Source of the DNA: a virus
Virus record (IMG/VR): IMGVR_UViG_3300027739_000017
Coordinates: 1-43,220 of that record
DNA: 43,220 bases
Direction: 5' to 3' (one strand)
Numbering within the stretch: position 1 is the first letter of the stretch; each line of letters begins with the position of its first letter. This document shows, in pieces, positions 1 to 9,142 of the stretch. The notes under the pieces are model-generated. The model was not told where the DNA came from. It worked only from the letters and a program-made list of their open reading frames with translations, and did not search any database. The position numbers and the translations under genes are program-made.

Positions 1-1538
1 GAAAGCCTCGGATTTGACGCCCCGGTTATTGCGGAAGGAAGCAAAAGGGCCCGCGACCCGCTTCCTGGGGTGCTAGATTCTGTATCGTTAGGTAAGTACC
101 ACGGTACTCTTATCGTTATACCTTCTGTCCCATCCTCTAGCGCTACTAACCCGCATATTCTATCCTTGCTTAACGCCCTAGTGTCTGGAACCCATGTTGG
201 GTTATTCCCTGTTTTTATGCGGGCATGAACACTAAAATGGCTAAATGTGTTTGGAGCATCCCATGTTGAAGAACAGCATTGCAAATTAATCAAGTTGTTA
301 AATGGGGAGTCGCTGATAGAATCCCAAGAAACTGGCCCAACGACAGGGCAATCCTCTATATCGTCTGCCGCAACAAAAACAACCTGCAGGCCGTTCGGAT
401 ATGTCCCGATAGGAGGAAACCAGTCCCCAGGAATAAGGTTTTCTCTCGCCCGAATCCGAACATAAAGGTTTGTGTATTCACCAGGAACATAACCGTTTGC
501 CGGCGTAACATTCTTCGGAGGGAAGGCAAGATTAATATTGTGTTCACCGGATTTGTCGTCAGGATCAAGGTCAACAAAATGGCGCGTCCACAGTCCGGTT
601 GTTCCCCTGCGGTACTGTATCTCAAAAGAACCGTTCATGTCAGGATCGCCGCCAGTCGGAACACTCCATTCCCATTCCACGTTTAGGCGCCACTGCACCC
701 GCTTGAAAAAGCCAACATGCAGGGGAAGGGCTCCAACCGTCAGGCTTTCAATGTCTGCCGGAACTTCCTCAAGAACAGAATACTCTGCCGACCATGCCGT
801 TTTGTTGTTGTCTGAATCAAAAGCCCGAACTCGGACGTATGCTTGAGAGGTCAAGCTTGCAAGCCTGAAAACAGCGTGGTTTGAAAATGTTATCTTGCGC
901 CCGATTGTAGAATCTCCGGTCTCTGTCTCTTTTTCAAACGGGGTAAAGCCGGTCGTCGTAGACCATTGCCATTCAAAGCCCCTGTGCTGCCGGTATAAGC
1001 GCCGATTGATTTTCGGGACAGAGGCATGTACCCACCTGAAAAGCTTTTTTGCCGTAATGACAAGAGGGCCGACCGAAGTATAACTGCCGTTTATAACCTG
1101 CTTCTCAAGAACTTCTGACCATTCACTTTTGTATGCGCTGTTGCATGACCGCACCCGAAGCTTTACCGTAATGCCGAGCGTCATGTTCTGCCAAAAGCAG
1201 GCATTTGTGCGAGCCTCTTTATTGTATGCGCCCTGCCCTTCACTTTCATTCGTGTCAAGCTCAACGTCATAATACGAGGCACCGGCGACCGGCGCCCATG
1301 AAGCCTTGACCGTGGCATTAGGGGCAAGCGTTACTCCTGCCGATTCCCTGTAACTGGTCAGTTCAATGTTCTGCGGAGGCACAAGGCCACCGTACTTTCC
1401 GGCATCAGAGTCTTGAGTGTTCGACGTTTCACGCTGAAGCTTTGCCTGATCGGAAATCCGAAGTAGGGTATCAATGGCCTTTTCCAGTATCGGAAGGTCA
1501 AGAGAACCGTCATTCTTTTTTATTCTAAAAAGCGTCAC
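1..1538 (-). CDS. Tail protein with FnIII-like modules, N-terminal part (gene wraps through position 1)
   Basis: The frame is open from a GTG at 1538 to the left edge without a stop. GTG is chosen because GTGA overlaps the TGA of the upstream gene by four bases, a junction used repeatedly here. Crossing from base 1 to base 43220 keeps the frame, giving 939 codons with the 41942-43220 segment. The beta-rich, Trp/Tyr-rich sequence looks like fibronectin type III-like modules of phage tail or host-contact proteins. One module copy runs from about residue 270 to 490, with landmarks FFKRVQWRLN (about 280), VVFVAADD (about 390) and TFSHFSVHARIK (about 436). A diverged second copy lies in the other segment. 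The first 70 residues look like an attachment region. It lies between the nozzle-like protein and the fibre, so a tail-tip or fibre-adaptor role is inferred. The exact family was not recognised. Confidence 0.8.
   Translation of the reverse strand, partial: MTLFRIKKNDGSLDLPILEKAIDTLLRISDQAKLQRETSNTQDSDAGKYGGLVPPQNIELTSYRESAGVTLAPNATVKASWAPVAGASYYDVELDTNESEGQGAYNKEARTNACFWQNMTLGITVKLRVRSCNSAYKSEWSEVLEKQVINGSYTSVGPLVITAKKLFRWVHASVPKINRRLYRQHRGFEWQWSTTTGFTPFEKETETGDSTIGRKITFSNHAVFRLASLTSQAYVRVRAFDSDNNKTAWSAEYSVLEEVPADIESLTVGALPLHVGFFKRVQWRLNVEWEWSVPTGGDPDMNGSFEIQYRRGTTGLWTRHFVDLDPDDKSGEHNINLAFPPKNVTPANGYVPGEYTNLYVRIRARENLIPGDWFPPIGTYPNGLQVVFVAADDIEDCPVVGPVSWDSISDSPFNNLINLQCCSSTWDAPNTFSHFSVHARIKTGNNPTWVPDTRALSKDRICGLVALEDGTEGITIRVPWYLPNDTESSTPGSGSRALLLPSAITGASNPRL
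1449..1466. repeat. Dispersed palindrome copy
   Basis: GATCGGAAATCCGAAGTA at the start of the wrapping tail gene, read on the coding strand as L-R-I-S-D. Core TCGGAAATCCGA. Confidence 0.7.
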
Positions 1539-4500
1539 TGGTCAGTCTCAATAATATATTCAAAAACGCTCATAAGATATTTCCATGCCCCTGCCGCCGC
1601 AGAACAGGAAATCTTTACGCCAAGAAAGTTCGCAACATCTTCTCCCCGCACCTTGATAGACTTTATCTGCGGAGAAACAGAGTCTCCAAGCTCAAAAGTA
1701 TCTGTCAGGGTGTTTGTGGTCAGGTAATCAATAATCGGCTGAATAGAAAGGCAGGCTGCGCTTTCTGCGCCGGTCTTGGTACTGGTCACGAAAATCTCAA
1801 AGCCTTCCACCCGCTTCTCATACCCTGGAATATGCTTCGGTGTAATCATGGCAACAATGGCTGCGTCAGTAATTCCGGTTCCATGATTATCTGCTGTGCC
1901 TGTTAGAAGCTCAAAAATAGTGCCATAAGAAACAGGCCTTAATACTGAAACCGCTCCAGTAGCAGTGGCAGAATATCGCAATGGGTCCATCAAACTTGAT
2001 ACATACAATAAAAAACTATTATCGTTCAAAACAGCGACATGATAACTTCCGACATAACCAGCGACAGAAGAAGTAACTGTAGCAGCCTCTTCTTCTACAT
2101 ATCCATGTCCAACTATATTAAATTGAGCGGCTGTGAAATAGTCGCTTACGGTCAAATAATTTTTTGCCGTTGGTGTCAAAACTGAAGAAAGAGCGCTTTT
2201 TGCACCGTACAGTTTCCCGTCAATCACCGACGAAAACATTGCAGAAACGTCATACCCTGAACCGACAAAAACAGACTCCCATTTCCCGAACACGGTATTA
2301 TAACTGATAATCACATCGTTCACCGTAGATCCAGCAGCCCTCTTAACAGCAAACAAAACCCTCTCTCCGTGAACAACCGCCGCTGCCGTAGAGTCTGCAT
2401 AAGCAAACATGGGCTTCACCTTATGGCCGAACACTTCATCAACCCTGTCGCCGTCCATGCGGTATGCTTTTTTATTGTGAATCCAGTATATCGAATCAGT
2501 GGCCTTGCAAATAGTGTTCGGGCAGTCGCAGCCTATTTTGCCTGGAATCTGAATATCCCAATACCTGTCGCCGCTTTCAACAATCTTTGAAATAGAACCG
2601 GTCTTGAACACAAGTTGGTCATCACCACGGGAAATACCGCCTGTAACAACCCCGTTTATGTTCGGGTCAACGTCCATGTAGTTCTCAATAGGAAAAGAGG
2701 TCGGATTGAATGACCGGGACCACAAGACGCGGCTGGTGTGCAACTTCGTATTTCCGAACCACAACCTGTTCCGATGCTCCCACATGCAGGCCGCAACCGG
2801 AGGCTCATAATTGTTGTCGTCCAGTACCGGGCCTAGCATGTTATCCATTTTCTTGTCAACATAGGTCGTAACGGCATTGCCTATCGTGTCAACAAGCTTG
2901 AACTGAGCAGCATCGCCGCCCATGCGGTAAATGTCTTTGTACAGCACCCTTGTGTCAGAGGAAACGGGTATGCTGTCAAGATATGCGTCCACTTGGCTTG
3001 CTGGAAGCACCAGAGATGCCTCAGAAGGCCGCGAAACGCTTTCCTCGCCCCTGTACAGCACTTTATAATAATATTGTCCCTTGAGGGCGCCTGAACTCTT
3101 TAAATTCATATTGTCGATACGAACCGTGACCGTATCGCTGCCCTTCGTGCCGATAATAAGGGAAAGAGTTGCTATGTCGCCCCAGGTTATTCCTGCAGTC
3201 GTTCCGTACCGGATAAAATCAGATTTATGAACCCTGAAGCTCATCCACTTATTGTTCCGAGCCTTGGAAAGCCCGAAGAACACGGAAAGGTCGGAGGATG
3301 CCATGTCAAAAGCAAAGTAGTCGCCGTTCTCTGCCGAGGTCGGGGTGAACACGATATAGGCGAAATCAAGGGAAGAAATGTTGCTCACCATTGCGTCGAA
3401 GGTGATAACGTCGCTTATGTCAGAGTCAAAACCGTCTGCATAAATGTAGGTGTCTGCCGCTATGAGCTTTTTGAACCGAGCCCATTTATACCCTGGTGTG
3501 CCAGAAGCAATGTCCAGCCCGAAACTATTGAGGTTCAAGGTGGGGCTGAAAGCCAGCGTAGCTGTTGCCGTATCGCCTCCCTTTATTTCCATTTTCAGGC
3601 AGGACAGCAAAGAAGTCTTTATCTGATAATCGAAAAGATCATCTTCGTTCTGAACACCGTCAACATTCCATGTTTCACCAAGCATGAGTTGCTCTGCTAG
3701 AAAGTCGCCGCCGACACGGTCAACCAGTGAAATAGCCTCGGAAATAAGCGGATACTTGCTTGACATTCTTTCGGCAATGCCCGGTACGTCAAGCGCCCGG
3801 TACACATCAACAGAATTGAAAGAAGCTATGCCCTTTTCAAGATGCTGCCGGCACAGTCGAAGGTTATCGAATTTCAGTTTAGCAGAGCTTAAATTTACGG
3901 TCTTTGCTCCGATCTGAACCGTGCGAACTGCGCTCATAATGGCAACAAGCTTTGCCCAGGCTGTTTCCTCTGCTGCCGCCACTTCGGCATCCGTACCGCC
4001 ACCTATGCTTGCCGTTGCATCAGTGTCGGGATTGCCAAGCTCGGCAGAAAGATGATTGTCCTCTTCATACTCGCCAACTACCTCTTTGCGAGTCAGCCAG
4101 AACGTCTGCATCATAAACTTTAACGGAACATAAATTGTCGTCCAGGTCTGTGCCTTCAATATCCCGACCATTGGGAGTCGTGCTCCTTCGGGGAAAAGAG
4201 CATTAATTATCCCCTTGGTAACTCCGACCTTTTCACCGGAACCGTTCAAGAAACGAAGAGTAAGCCAGATGCCGATAGCATTTGCAGTGTCGTTGTAAAT
4301 GTCGATTGCTACAAAATCGCTCTGCTTTATTTCTTCATCCCCTGCCCAATGGCCCCAATCCTTTGCCGTTGCCTCGGCGCTTTGAATAATGCCCCATCCA
4401 ACATTTGTTGCTACCGCAGGGATGGTTGCCTTGTATGAAGCAAACCCCTGAGTCTTTGTCGTGTAGTCATAACCAACCGTCATTCCTGAAGGAGCAAGCG

Positions 4501-5713
4501 GAGACCATGCTTCTTGAGGGTCAAAAGAGCGCAGCACTTTTTCTGATGGCGATACGATGGGGGGAGACTCTTCCATGCCAACAAGGTCAACGTATGCGCA
4601 GGTCGGTTCTGTTGGAGCAGTGGCTATTGTCTCAATTCCGAATCGTATTCTTTTTACGGTAGCCCATGAAAAAGCGTCAGTAACCGCCGTCCAGTCAAGG
4701 TCCTCTGCGTCGGTTGAATCAAGAAAAGCCTGCTTCGTGAGCTTTACAAAATAGCGGCCATTGTTATTGCCTGGTGCGCCGCCCCAATCGTTCGCATTAA
4801 GGATAGCCTGCGTGAGTTCAAGCCGGCGCCAATAACCATGCCCTGAAGCCCAGGCACTTGCACTGTACGTGTCAATATCAACAAAGAAATGCTTCATTGA
4901 AAGCATGTTTTCAAAATAGACTGTGAACACTATGTAGTCGTTATCGTCAGACGCAGAACCGTCAAGGAACTGTGTCAAATTAACATTGTTCGTGAAAGCG
5001 ATTGCCTGGCTAATCTGTGCATCGGCAGTCGTAGAGCCGGTCAGTTTCAAGCATGCTGAATTTGTATGAGTGGCAAGCTGTGTTATGTCGATAGTGTATG
5101 CGTTAAGGGCCGTAAGGGATGCCCCTGAAGCAAGAGAAATAGCATAAGGAGCGTTCGTATAAAACGGATCGTCAAGAGTTGCCGTTCCACCGGCAGGGTA
5201 GAAGTCGCACAGATATTTTTTCCGGTTCGGGCCGTCAATGCCGAGAAGGCTTATAGCAGCAGTATTATCGTTCCGATTATATTCTTTCGGACGGTCAACA
5301 CCGTCACAAATAATCATGCGGTTCTTGAAGTTCAGAAGCTTTGGAACTGCGGTACTTGTCACCGTACCGCCAGAAGAAATCGTTACTTCTGACCATACAG
5401 ATGGGCTTGCCGTTGTTCTTGTGAACACGTGGTAATTCACGGTAGTAGAATCAAGTGCAGCAGCCACAACACACAGAGTAAGAACACCCTGTCGGTCATA
5501 AAAAGTATACTCGGCAATGGCTTTATATACGTCGCCCGTAGCGTTTGCGGCTGAAACAAGAAGCGAACCGCCTCTTGAAACAAGGCCGTCACCTTCAAGT
5601 ATCATATTCTCTGCGGCAGGATATTCATTATCGGCAACCTTCCAAGGCTCGGCATTGGCGTTCATGCCCCCTGTCGCGTCAATAAAACGTGTGCGGGTTC
5701 TATCTTCCCCCAT
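1535..5713 (-). CDS. Large tail nozzle / tail tubular-like protein (1392 aa)
   Basis: The start is placed at the ATG at 5713, whose A is the last base of the adaptor gene's TAA (TAATG junction), rather than ten codons upstream. The N-terminus has RFIDATGGMN and then an SRGGSLL motif about 45 residues in, resembling podoviral nozzle or stabilisation proteins (T7 gp12 or P22 gp10 type), which begin with a similar RxG motif. The centre is rich in beta-sandwich-like, carbohydrate-binding-like stretches. Around residue 1040 a conserved-looking block (LVFKTGSISKIVESGDRYW, then IPGKIGCDCPNT) matches the propeller-like part of such proteins in style. It follows the head-tail adaptor and precedes the wrapping tail protein, the usual tail-hub position. 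The family assignment is inference. No signal peptide is seen. Confidence 0.65.
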   Translation of the reverse strand: MGEDRTRTRFIDATGGMNANAEPWKVADNEYPAAENMILEGDGLVSRGGSLLVSAANATGDVYKAIAEYTFYDRQGVLTLCVVAAALDSTTVNYHVFTRTTASPSVWSEVTISSGGTVTSTAVPKLLNFKNRMIICDGVDRPKEYNRNDNTAAISLLGIDGPNRKKYLCDFYPAGGTATLDDPFYTNAPYAISLASGASLTALNAYTIDITQLATHTNSACLKLTGSTTADAQISQAIAFTNNVNLTQFLDGSASDDNDYIVFTVYFENMLSMKHFFVDIDTYSASAWASGHGYWRRLELTQAILNANDWGGAPGNNNGRYFVKLTKQAFLDSTDAEDLDWTAVTDAFSWATVKRIRFGIETIATAPTEPTCAYVDLVGMEESPPIVSPSEKVLRSFDPQEAWSPLAPSGMTVGYDYTTKTQGFASYKATIPAVATNVGWGIIQSAEATAKDWGHWAGDEEIKQSDFVAIDIYNDTANAIGIWLTLRFLNGSGEKVGVTKGIINALFPEGARLPMVGILKAQTWTTIYVPLKFMMQTFWLTRKEVVGEYEEDNHLSAELGNPDTDATASIGGGTDAEVAAAEETAWAKLVAIMSAVRTVQIGAKTVNLSSAKLKFDNLRLCRQHLEKGIASFNSVDVYRALDVPGIAERMSSKYPLISEAISLVDRVGGDFLAEQLMLGETWNVDGVQNEDDLFDYQIKTSLLSCLKMEIKGGDTATATLAFSPTLNLNSFGLDIASGTPGYKWARFKKLIAADTYIYADGFDSDISDVITFDAMVSNISSLDFAYIVFTPTSAENGDYFAFDMASSDLSVFFGLSKARNNKWMSFRVHKSDFIRYGTTAGITWGDIATLSLIIGTKGSDTVTVRIDNMNLKSSGALKGQYYYKVLYRGEESVSRPSEASLVLPASQVDAYLDSIPVSSDTRVLYKDIYRMGGDAAQFKLVDTIGNAVTTYVDKKMDNMLGPVLDDNNYEPPVAACMWEHRNRLWFGNTKLHTSRVLWSRSFNPTSFPIENYMDVDPNINGVVTGGISRGDDQLVFKTGSISKIVESGDRYWDIQIPGKIGCDCPNTICKATDSIYWIHNKKAYRMDGDRVDEVFGHKVKPMFAYADSTAAAVVHGERVLFAVKRAAGSTVNDVIISYNTVFGKWESVFVGSGYDVSAMFSSVIDGKLYGAKSALSSVLTPTAKNYLTVSDYFTAAQFNIVGHGYVEEEAATVTSSVAGYVGSYHVAVLNDNSFLLYVSSLMDPLRYSATATGAVSVLRPVSYGTIFELLTGTADNHGTGITDAAIVAMITPKHIPGYEKRVEGFEIFVTSTKTGAESAACLSIQPIIDYLTTNTLTDTFELGDSVSPQIKSIKVRGEDVANFLGVKISCSAAAGAWKYLMSVFEYIIETDQ

Positions 5714-6486
5714 TATCTCGTCCACCCTGTTGCGGGATACCATTCAGGCAGTGTGCCTTTCAGCTTTGTCGCGCCGCCGATTTCATTTGAGCCCATGCAC
5801 TTCACACCGTCAGGAACAGAATACAGAAAGTCTTTTATCCGCTTCATGTTCGGGCCGTAAAACTTCTGCTCCCGAAGAACGGACTCATTGTGCTTTTTCT
5901 GCTTTTCGTAACACCGAGCAAGAACATAATCCAATGACAAAGCCAGTATCATATCCTCTATCGGAGGCGTACTTGCCACGGTCAGGGTATTGCCGGCAGC
6001 AGGAAGGACAGGCAGGCGCCAGCCGTACACGGTGATATTTTCATCAGCGGCAGGCTTAGGGAAAAACCCTATGTCGGCAAGAATGTCAGGGTCTTCACCG
6101 GCAACAGCTTTCAGATCGGTCGGATAATAAGCCCTCACACTCCCGGCTGCCCGGTCACGCCAGGCCGGGTCAGTCGCGTCAAGGTCGGTAATTGTCGTCG
6201 GGAAAATCCGCTTGTTCTGCGAGTCGTACACTGCGGAAATCCGAAGTAAGTTGTCGGGGTACGGGTACTCTGCCTCATCAGCAACAAGCGACATTTGCCC
6301 CATAAAGGTAGAGAATTTGCACTCGCGCACAATCTCGCCGCAGGCAACCGAAAGCCACACAAGAAGCTCGGTGTCGGTGAAAAATTTGTTGTTGATCGTA
6401 ACCGTTGCGCCACCGCTGTTTATTCTTGTGGCGGGATCACGTACAATATCGCGCACTTGTGTAATGAGGTCTTGGTAGGTATACAT
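5713..6486 (-). CDS. Head-tail adaptor / head completion protein (257 aa)
   Basis: The protein starts MYTYQDLITQVRDIVRD, followed by FFTDTELLVWLSVACGEIVRECKF. This helical layout is typical of phage adaptor proteins (P22 gp4 or DUF6682-like) that dock under the portal. The middle holds an acidic beta region and the C-terminal part contains LSLDYVLARCYEKQKKHNESVLREQKFY, a helix pair common in this group. It sits downstream of capsid and decoration genes and upstream of the nozzle-like gene, with which it shares a one-base TAATG junction. A strong terminator lies just before its start, so its level should be lower than that of the capsid proteins. Assignment by layout and sequence style. Confidence 0.65.
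   Translation of the reverse strand: MYTYQDLITQVRDIVRDPATRINSGGATVTINNKFFTDTELLVWLSVACGEIVRECKFSTFMGQMSLVADEAEYPYPDNLLRISAVYDSQNKRIFPTTITDLDATDPAWRDRAAGSVRAYYPTDLKAVAGEDPDILADIGFFPKPAADENITVYGWRLPVLPAAGNTLTVASTPPIEDMILALSLDYVLARCYEKQKKHNESVLREQKFYGPNMKRIKDFLYSVPDGVKCMGSNEIGGATKLKGTLPEWYPATGWTR
6234..6250. repeat. Dispersed palindrome copy (variant)
   Basis: CGGAAATCCGAAGTAAG inside the adaptor gene, read as L-R-I-S-A. Confidence 0.65.
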
Positions 6487-6497
6487 TTTTAACCTTT

Positions 6498-6532
6498 AAA
6501 AAAAGGGGAGCAAGGAGAAAACCTCACTCCCC
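6498..6532 (-). terminator. Intrinsic terminator between decoration and adaptor genes
   Basis: On the minus strand GGGGAGTGAGG pairs with CCTTGCTCCCC (11 pairs including two G-U), with a 6-base loop, followed directly by seven T. It stands inside the structural operon and is likely a partial terminator that sets capsid proteins above tail proteins. Confidence 0.85.
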
Positions 6533-6556
6533 TTTTGGGGTTACAGGTCAAACAGC

Positions 6557-7078
6557 TTATGACGCTGCGTGTGCAGGCCGAACCATCGGGAACTGCAGGA
6601 ACCCGTAGGCATTTGTCACAGCCCCGGTGTTCGCCGTCGAAACGCCCATGCCGTCAATCTGGCAGGTCGCCACGTAGGCATCATCAAGCTTGCCTGCTGT
6701 TGCGGTTGTGAACAGGCCCGCGTAGGCAGCGATATCACCTGCGGCAAGAAAAGAAATATTCTGGCCGACGCCGGTTTTGCGCTGAACCCACAGGTACTGA
6801 TAGGTGCTGGTGATAGCAGTAACTGCCACCATTGCGATACCTACCGGAGTGCCTTTTGCCGCAGCAAGGGTCGTGGTAATGGCCTGACAGCCAGCCACAA
6901 GCAGGATAACCATTCCATACTGCGGGATAGTTACCGCCGATGCGGTCTTGGCATACTCAAACACATTGCCGTTTTCATCGGTGAAGGTAGCGCCGATGGG
7001 GTATTTCTGAACAGTATGGGCGGCATCAGTTATGCCAAACCCACGTTTCAGCATGGTGAAATTTGCAGGATAACTCAT
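6557..7078 (-). CDS. Putative capsid decoration / head protein (173 aa)
   Basis: A small Ala/Thr/Val-rich beta protein encoded immediately downstream of the major capsid gene, preceded by a strong AAAGGAG ribosome-binding site. It has no membrane segment; the hydrophobic stretches (MVILLVAGCQAITTTLAAAKG, MVAVTAITSTYQYLWVQ) look like buried beta strands. The order capsid, then small beta protein, then adaptor fits capsid decoration or cement proteins of the DUF2190 kind, which have similar length and the same ENGNVFEYAKTAS type of N-terminal strand. It ends just before a terminator, consistent with high stoichiometry. Function inferred from position and composition. Confidence 0.55.
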   Translation of the reverse strand: MSYPANFTMLKRGFGITDAAHTVQKYPIGATFTDENGNVFEYAKTASAVTIPQYGMVILLVAGCQAITTTLAAAKGTPVGIAMVAVTAITSTYQYLWVQRKTGVGQNISFLAAGDIAAYAGLFTTATAGKLDDAYVATCQIDGMGVSTANTGAVTNAYGFLQFPMVRPAHAAS

Positions 7079-7100
7079 AGCATTATCTCCTTTCTAGCGC

Positions 7101-8189
7101 TTATGCGCGCTCCGTAAGGTTTGCATCACAGAACAGCCCGAGCTTGCGCCGAGAGCTGCAACCGAGAGCGCCGTACCACAGAATCTGCGAAATACGGGCA
7201 TCCTGGTTCGCCGGCCGCACAAAAGGCGTTACCAGCATGTCAGTTTCGGGATCAACGCACAGGTGCAGGTAATACTTGTTCAGCATGTACAGAAGGGCAA
7301 CCGTTCCGTTCACAACTGCGCTGGTCGAAGCGACCATCTCGTCCCAGGTGATCGGCATCCCGTTGAACAGGATATTACGGAACCCTGCATCGGCATACTC
7401 TGCCGACTGATACCGGCGCTGCGTAGCGATACCGGACAGGTACTTCTGGAAAAAGGCCTGATTTGCAAGGCCGATGTTCGGTTCTTTTTTCTGCTTGGAG
7501 CCACCGCCTTTGGAGCAGTTCTCAAACAGACGCTCAAGAGCCGTCCATGCGGTCGGAGCAGCCGGCGTATCGCCGTTGTCGGGCACCCAGGTGAAAGCAG
7601 TGTTACCGTTGCCGATAACTTTGTTTCTCCACCAGGTGTTCGATGCCTGCGAAATGCCTCCGACATAACCGTCAGCATTGCGGCCACCGGACGCGCTGGT
7701 CGGATCTTCCTGAATGAAGTCCTGAATACCGCAAATGCGCCGGTAATCGGCAGAACCGGAACCGCACACGGCAGTATTCATATCCTCGGTCAGAGAGTCC
7801 TCGGCATCATCGGAAAGAGCCTGCAGCATGTTGATTGCTCGGGCCTCACCACGGTTTTTCTGTTCCTCAAGGCGAGACAGAACGACCGAATAGTGAATCT
7901 GATGAATGGGGAAGAACGCCTTCGAGAGAGGATTGCTCGGATTGGTATTCAGCGGTTCGCTGTCGTCATACCAGCCGCCGCTTGTGCTTTTGACAACACG
8001 CAGGGGGATTTCAATGCGGTCGCCGCCAGTCCAGGGTTTCTTAAACTCGGGCTTGTTGAGGGTGTAGATCACGATATTTGCCTTGTTGACCTGATCGGCA
8101 ACATCGTTGGTCAGGAACTTGTTCATGGTACTGGTCAGCATAGTGTCGTACACTTGTGCTGTTGGTTCGCTTGTGTAGGGAGCTGCCAT
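7101..8189 (-). CDS. Major capsid protein (362 aa)
   Basis: Located directly after the scaffold gene, with a strong AAAGGAG ribosome-binding site. The N-terminal region (QVYDTMLTSTMNKFLTNDVADQVNK) is the long helix expected of HK97-fold coat proteins. It is followed by an extended-loop-like segment (GGDRIEIPLRVVKSTSGGWYDDSEPL), the spine-helix region with RLEEQKNRGEARAINMLQAL, and a C-terminal beta region with MPITWDEMVASTSAVVNGTVALLYMLN. Length and gene order (portal, scaffold, coat) are as in P22-like and other podoviruses. There is no sign of a protease gene nearby, in line with a separate scaffold protein. The long ORF on the opposite strand is a shadow. Confidence 0.85.
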   Translation of the reverse strand: MAAPYTSEPTAQVYDTMLTSTMNKFLTNDVADQVNKANIVIYTLNKPEFKKPWTGGDRIEIPLRVVKSTSGGWYDDSEPLNTNPSNPLSKAFFPIHQIHYSVVLSRLEEQKNRGEARAINMLQALSDDAEDSLTEDMNTAVCGSGSADYRRICGIQDFIQEDPTSASGGRNADGYVGGISQASNTWWRNKVIGNGNTAFTWVPDNGDTPAAPTAWTALERLFENCSKGGGSKQKKEPNIGLANQAFFQKYLSGIATQRRYQSAEYADAGFRNILFNGMPITWDEMVASTSAVVNGTVALLYMLNKYYLHLCVDPETDMLVTPFVRPANQDARISQILWYGALGCSSRRKLGLFCDANLTERA

Positions 8190-8214
8190 TATTCGCTCCT
8201 TTCTTTATAAAAGG

Positions 8215-9072
8215 TTAAAGTCCTAATTCCTGTTTCGATTCAGCCCATGCAGCCTGCACGCTTTTGTATGGCCGTCCGGTTCTTTGCTGGCCGGATGCCG
8301 GCTTTCCACGAGGCGCAACATGCGTTTCACGAGCCTGTTTTTCTTCCTTCTTCGTTCGGCCTTCCTCAAACTTTGTCTGAGCAGCGGTTTTGCCACATGC
8401 CGCCCAATACGCAGCTTCAAAGTCAAGGCCCTTATCCAGAAAGCTCTCAATCTGTTTGCGATTTTCAGAAGCCAGGGGAAATTCCTTCACCCTGTCGGCT
8501 GCAAAGAGGGTGTCCCTCTCGCTCTGCCCGAACTTCTGCTGAACCGACTGCATAAACTGCTTGATCGGTTCAAGTTCCTTTCGCAAACTCGACATGACCC
8601 TTGCGGTCGTGTGCTCTGCCAAGGCTGAACCGATAGCTTTATCGTCCATCTCGGCAAAATTGAGTCCTTCCAGCGACGGGATTTCTTCCTGCTGCCCATC
8701 GTCCTCTGAATACGTACCGGCCACCATCTTTGAAATCAGTTCGCGGCCTGCCTTTGTCGTCATAAGATCGTCAAAGGCTTTTGACTTAATCTCATGCTGA
8801 GAAGCAGCCTTGAGCTTTTCATTTACTTCCTGAAAACGCTCATAGGGCACGTGCGTTTCATGCTTCTTGTCGCCGGCCTTCCCTTCAGGTTCGCCATCAG
8901 CTTTCGCCTTTGGAGTTCCGTCAGGTTTGCCATCGCCATCACCTGCTTTTTCGGAGGTCTCTCCGTCAAGCTCAGTGTCCTCGTCTCGTGAATCAAGAGA
9001 CGGCGCGCGGCTTCCGTCAGCGACTACGCTTGAGCCTTCGCCAAATGGTACTGCATCAGAATTTCCTGCCAT
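8215..9072 (-). CDS. Capsid scaffolding protein (285 aa)
   Basis: Highly charged and low in hydrophobic residues. The first 90 residues are Asp/Glu/Gly/Lys-rich and probably disordered. The middle is helical and coiled-coil-like (VPYERFQEVNEKLKAASQHE; SSLRKELEPIKQFMQSVQQK). The tail is basic (RTKKEEKQARETHVAPRGKP), as in scaffolds whose C-terminus binds coat protein. It sits between the portal block and the major capsid gene, the normal place for an internal scaffold that guides procapsid assembly and then leaves. The ribosome-binding site AAAGGAAG precedes the ATG. Confidence 0.8.
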   Translation of the reverse strand: MAGNSDAVPFGEGSSVVADGSRAPSLDSRDEDTELDGETSEKAGDGDGKPDGTPKAKADGEPEGKAGDKKHETHVPYERFQEVNEKLKAASQHEIKSKAFDDLMTTKAGRELISKMVAGTYSEDDGQQEEIPSLEGLNFAEMDDKAIGSALAEHTTARVMSSLRKELEPIKQFMQSVQQKFGQSERDTLFAADRVKEFPLASENRKQIESFLDKGLDFEAAYWAACGKTAAQTKFEEGRTKKEEKQARETHVAPRGKPASGQQRTGRPYKSVQAAWAESKQELGL

Positions 9073-9121
9073 AAAACACTTCCTTTCTGATTTAACGCCT
9101 CTCGGCGGCTTGGTTGTTTAA

Positions 9122-9136
9122 CGGCCACCATGGCCG
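9122..9136 (-). other. Short hairpin between scaffold and 93-aa gene
   Basis: CGGCCA and TGGCCG form a 6-bp stem with a 3-base loop in the 70-bp gap. No T-run follows on the minus strand, so it is not an obvious terminator. The rest of the gap holds only the scaffold ribosome-binding site. Confidence 0.45.
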
Positions 9137-9142
9137 AAAAAT

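Noticed and set aside
7263-8210. Long plus-strand frame (315 codons) opposite the capsid gene
   Set aside because: Mirror frame of the major capsid gene, no ribosome-binding site, Cys/His-rich unnatural composition.
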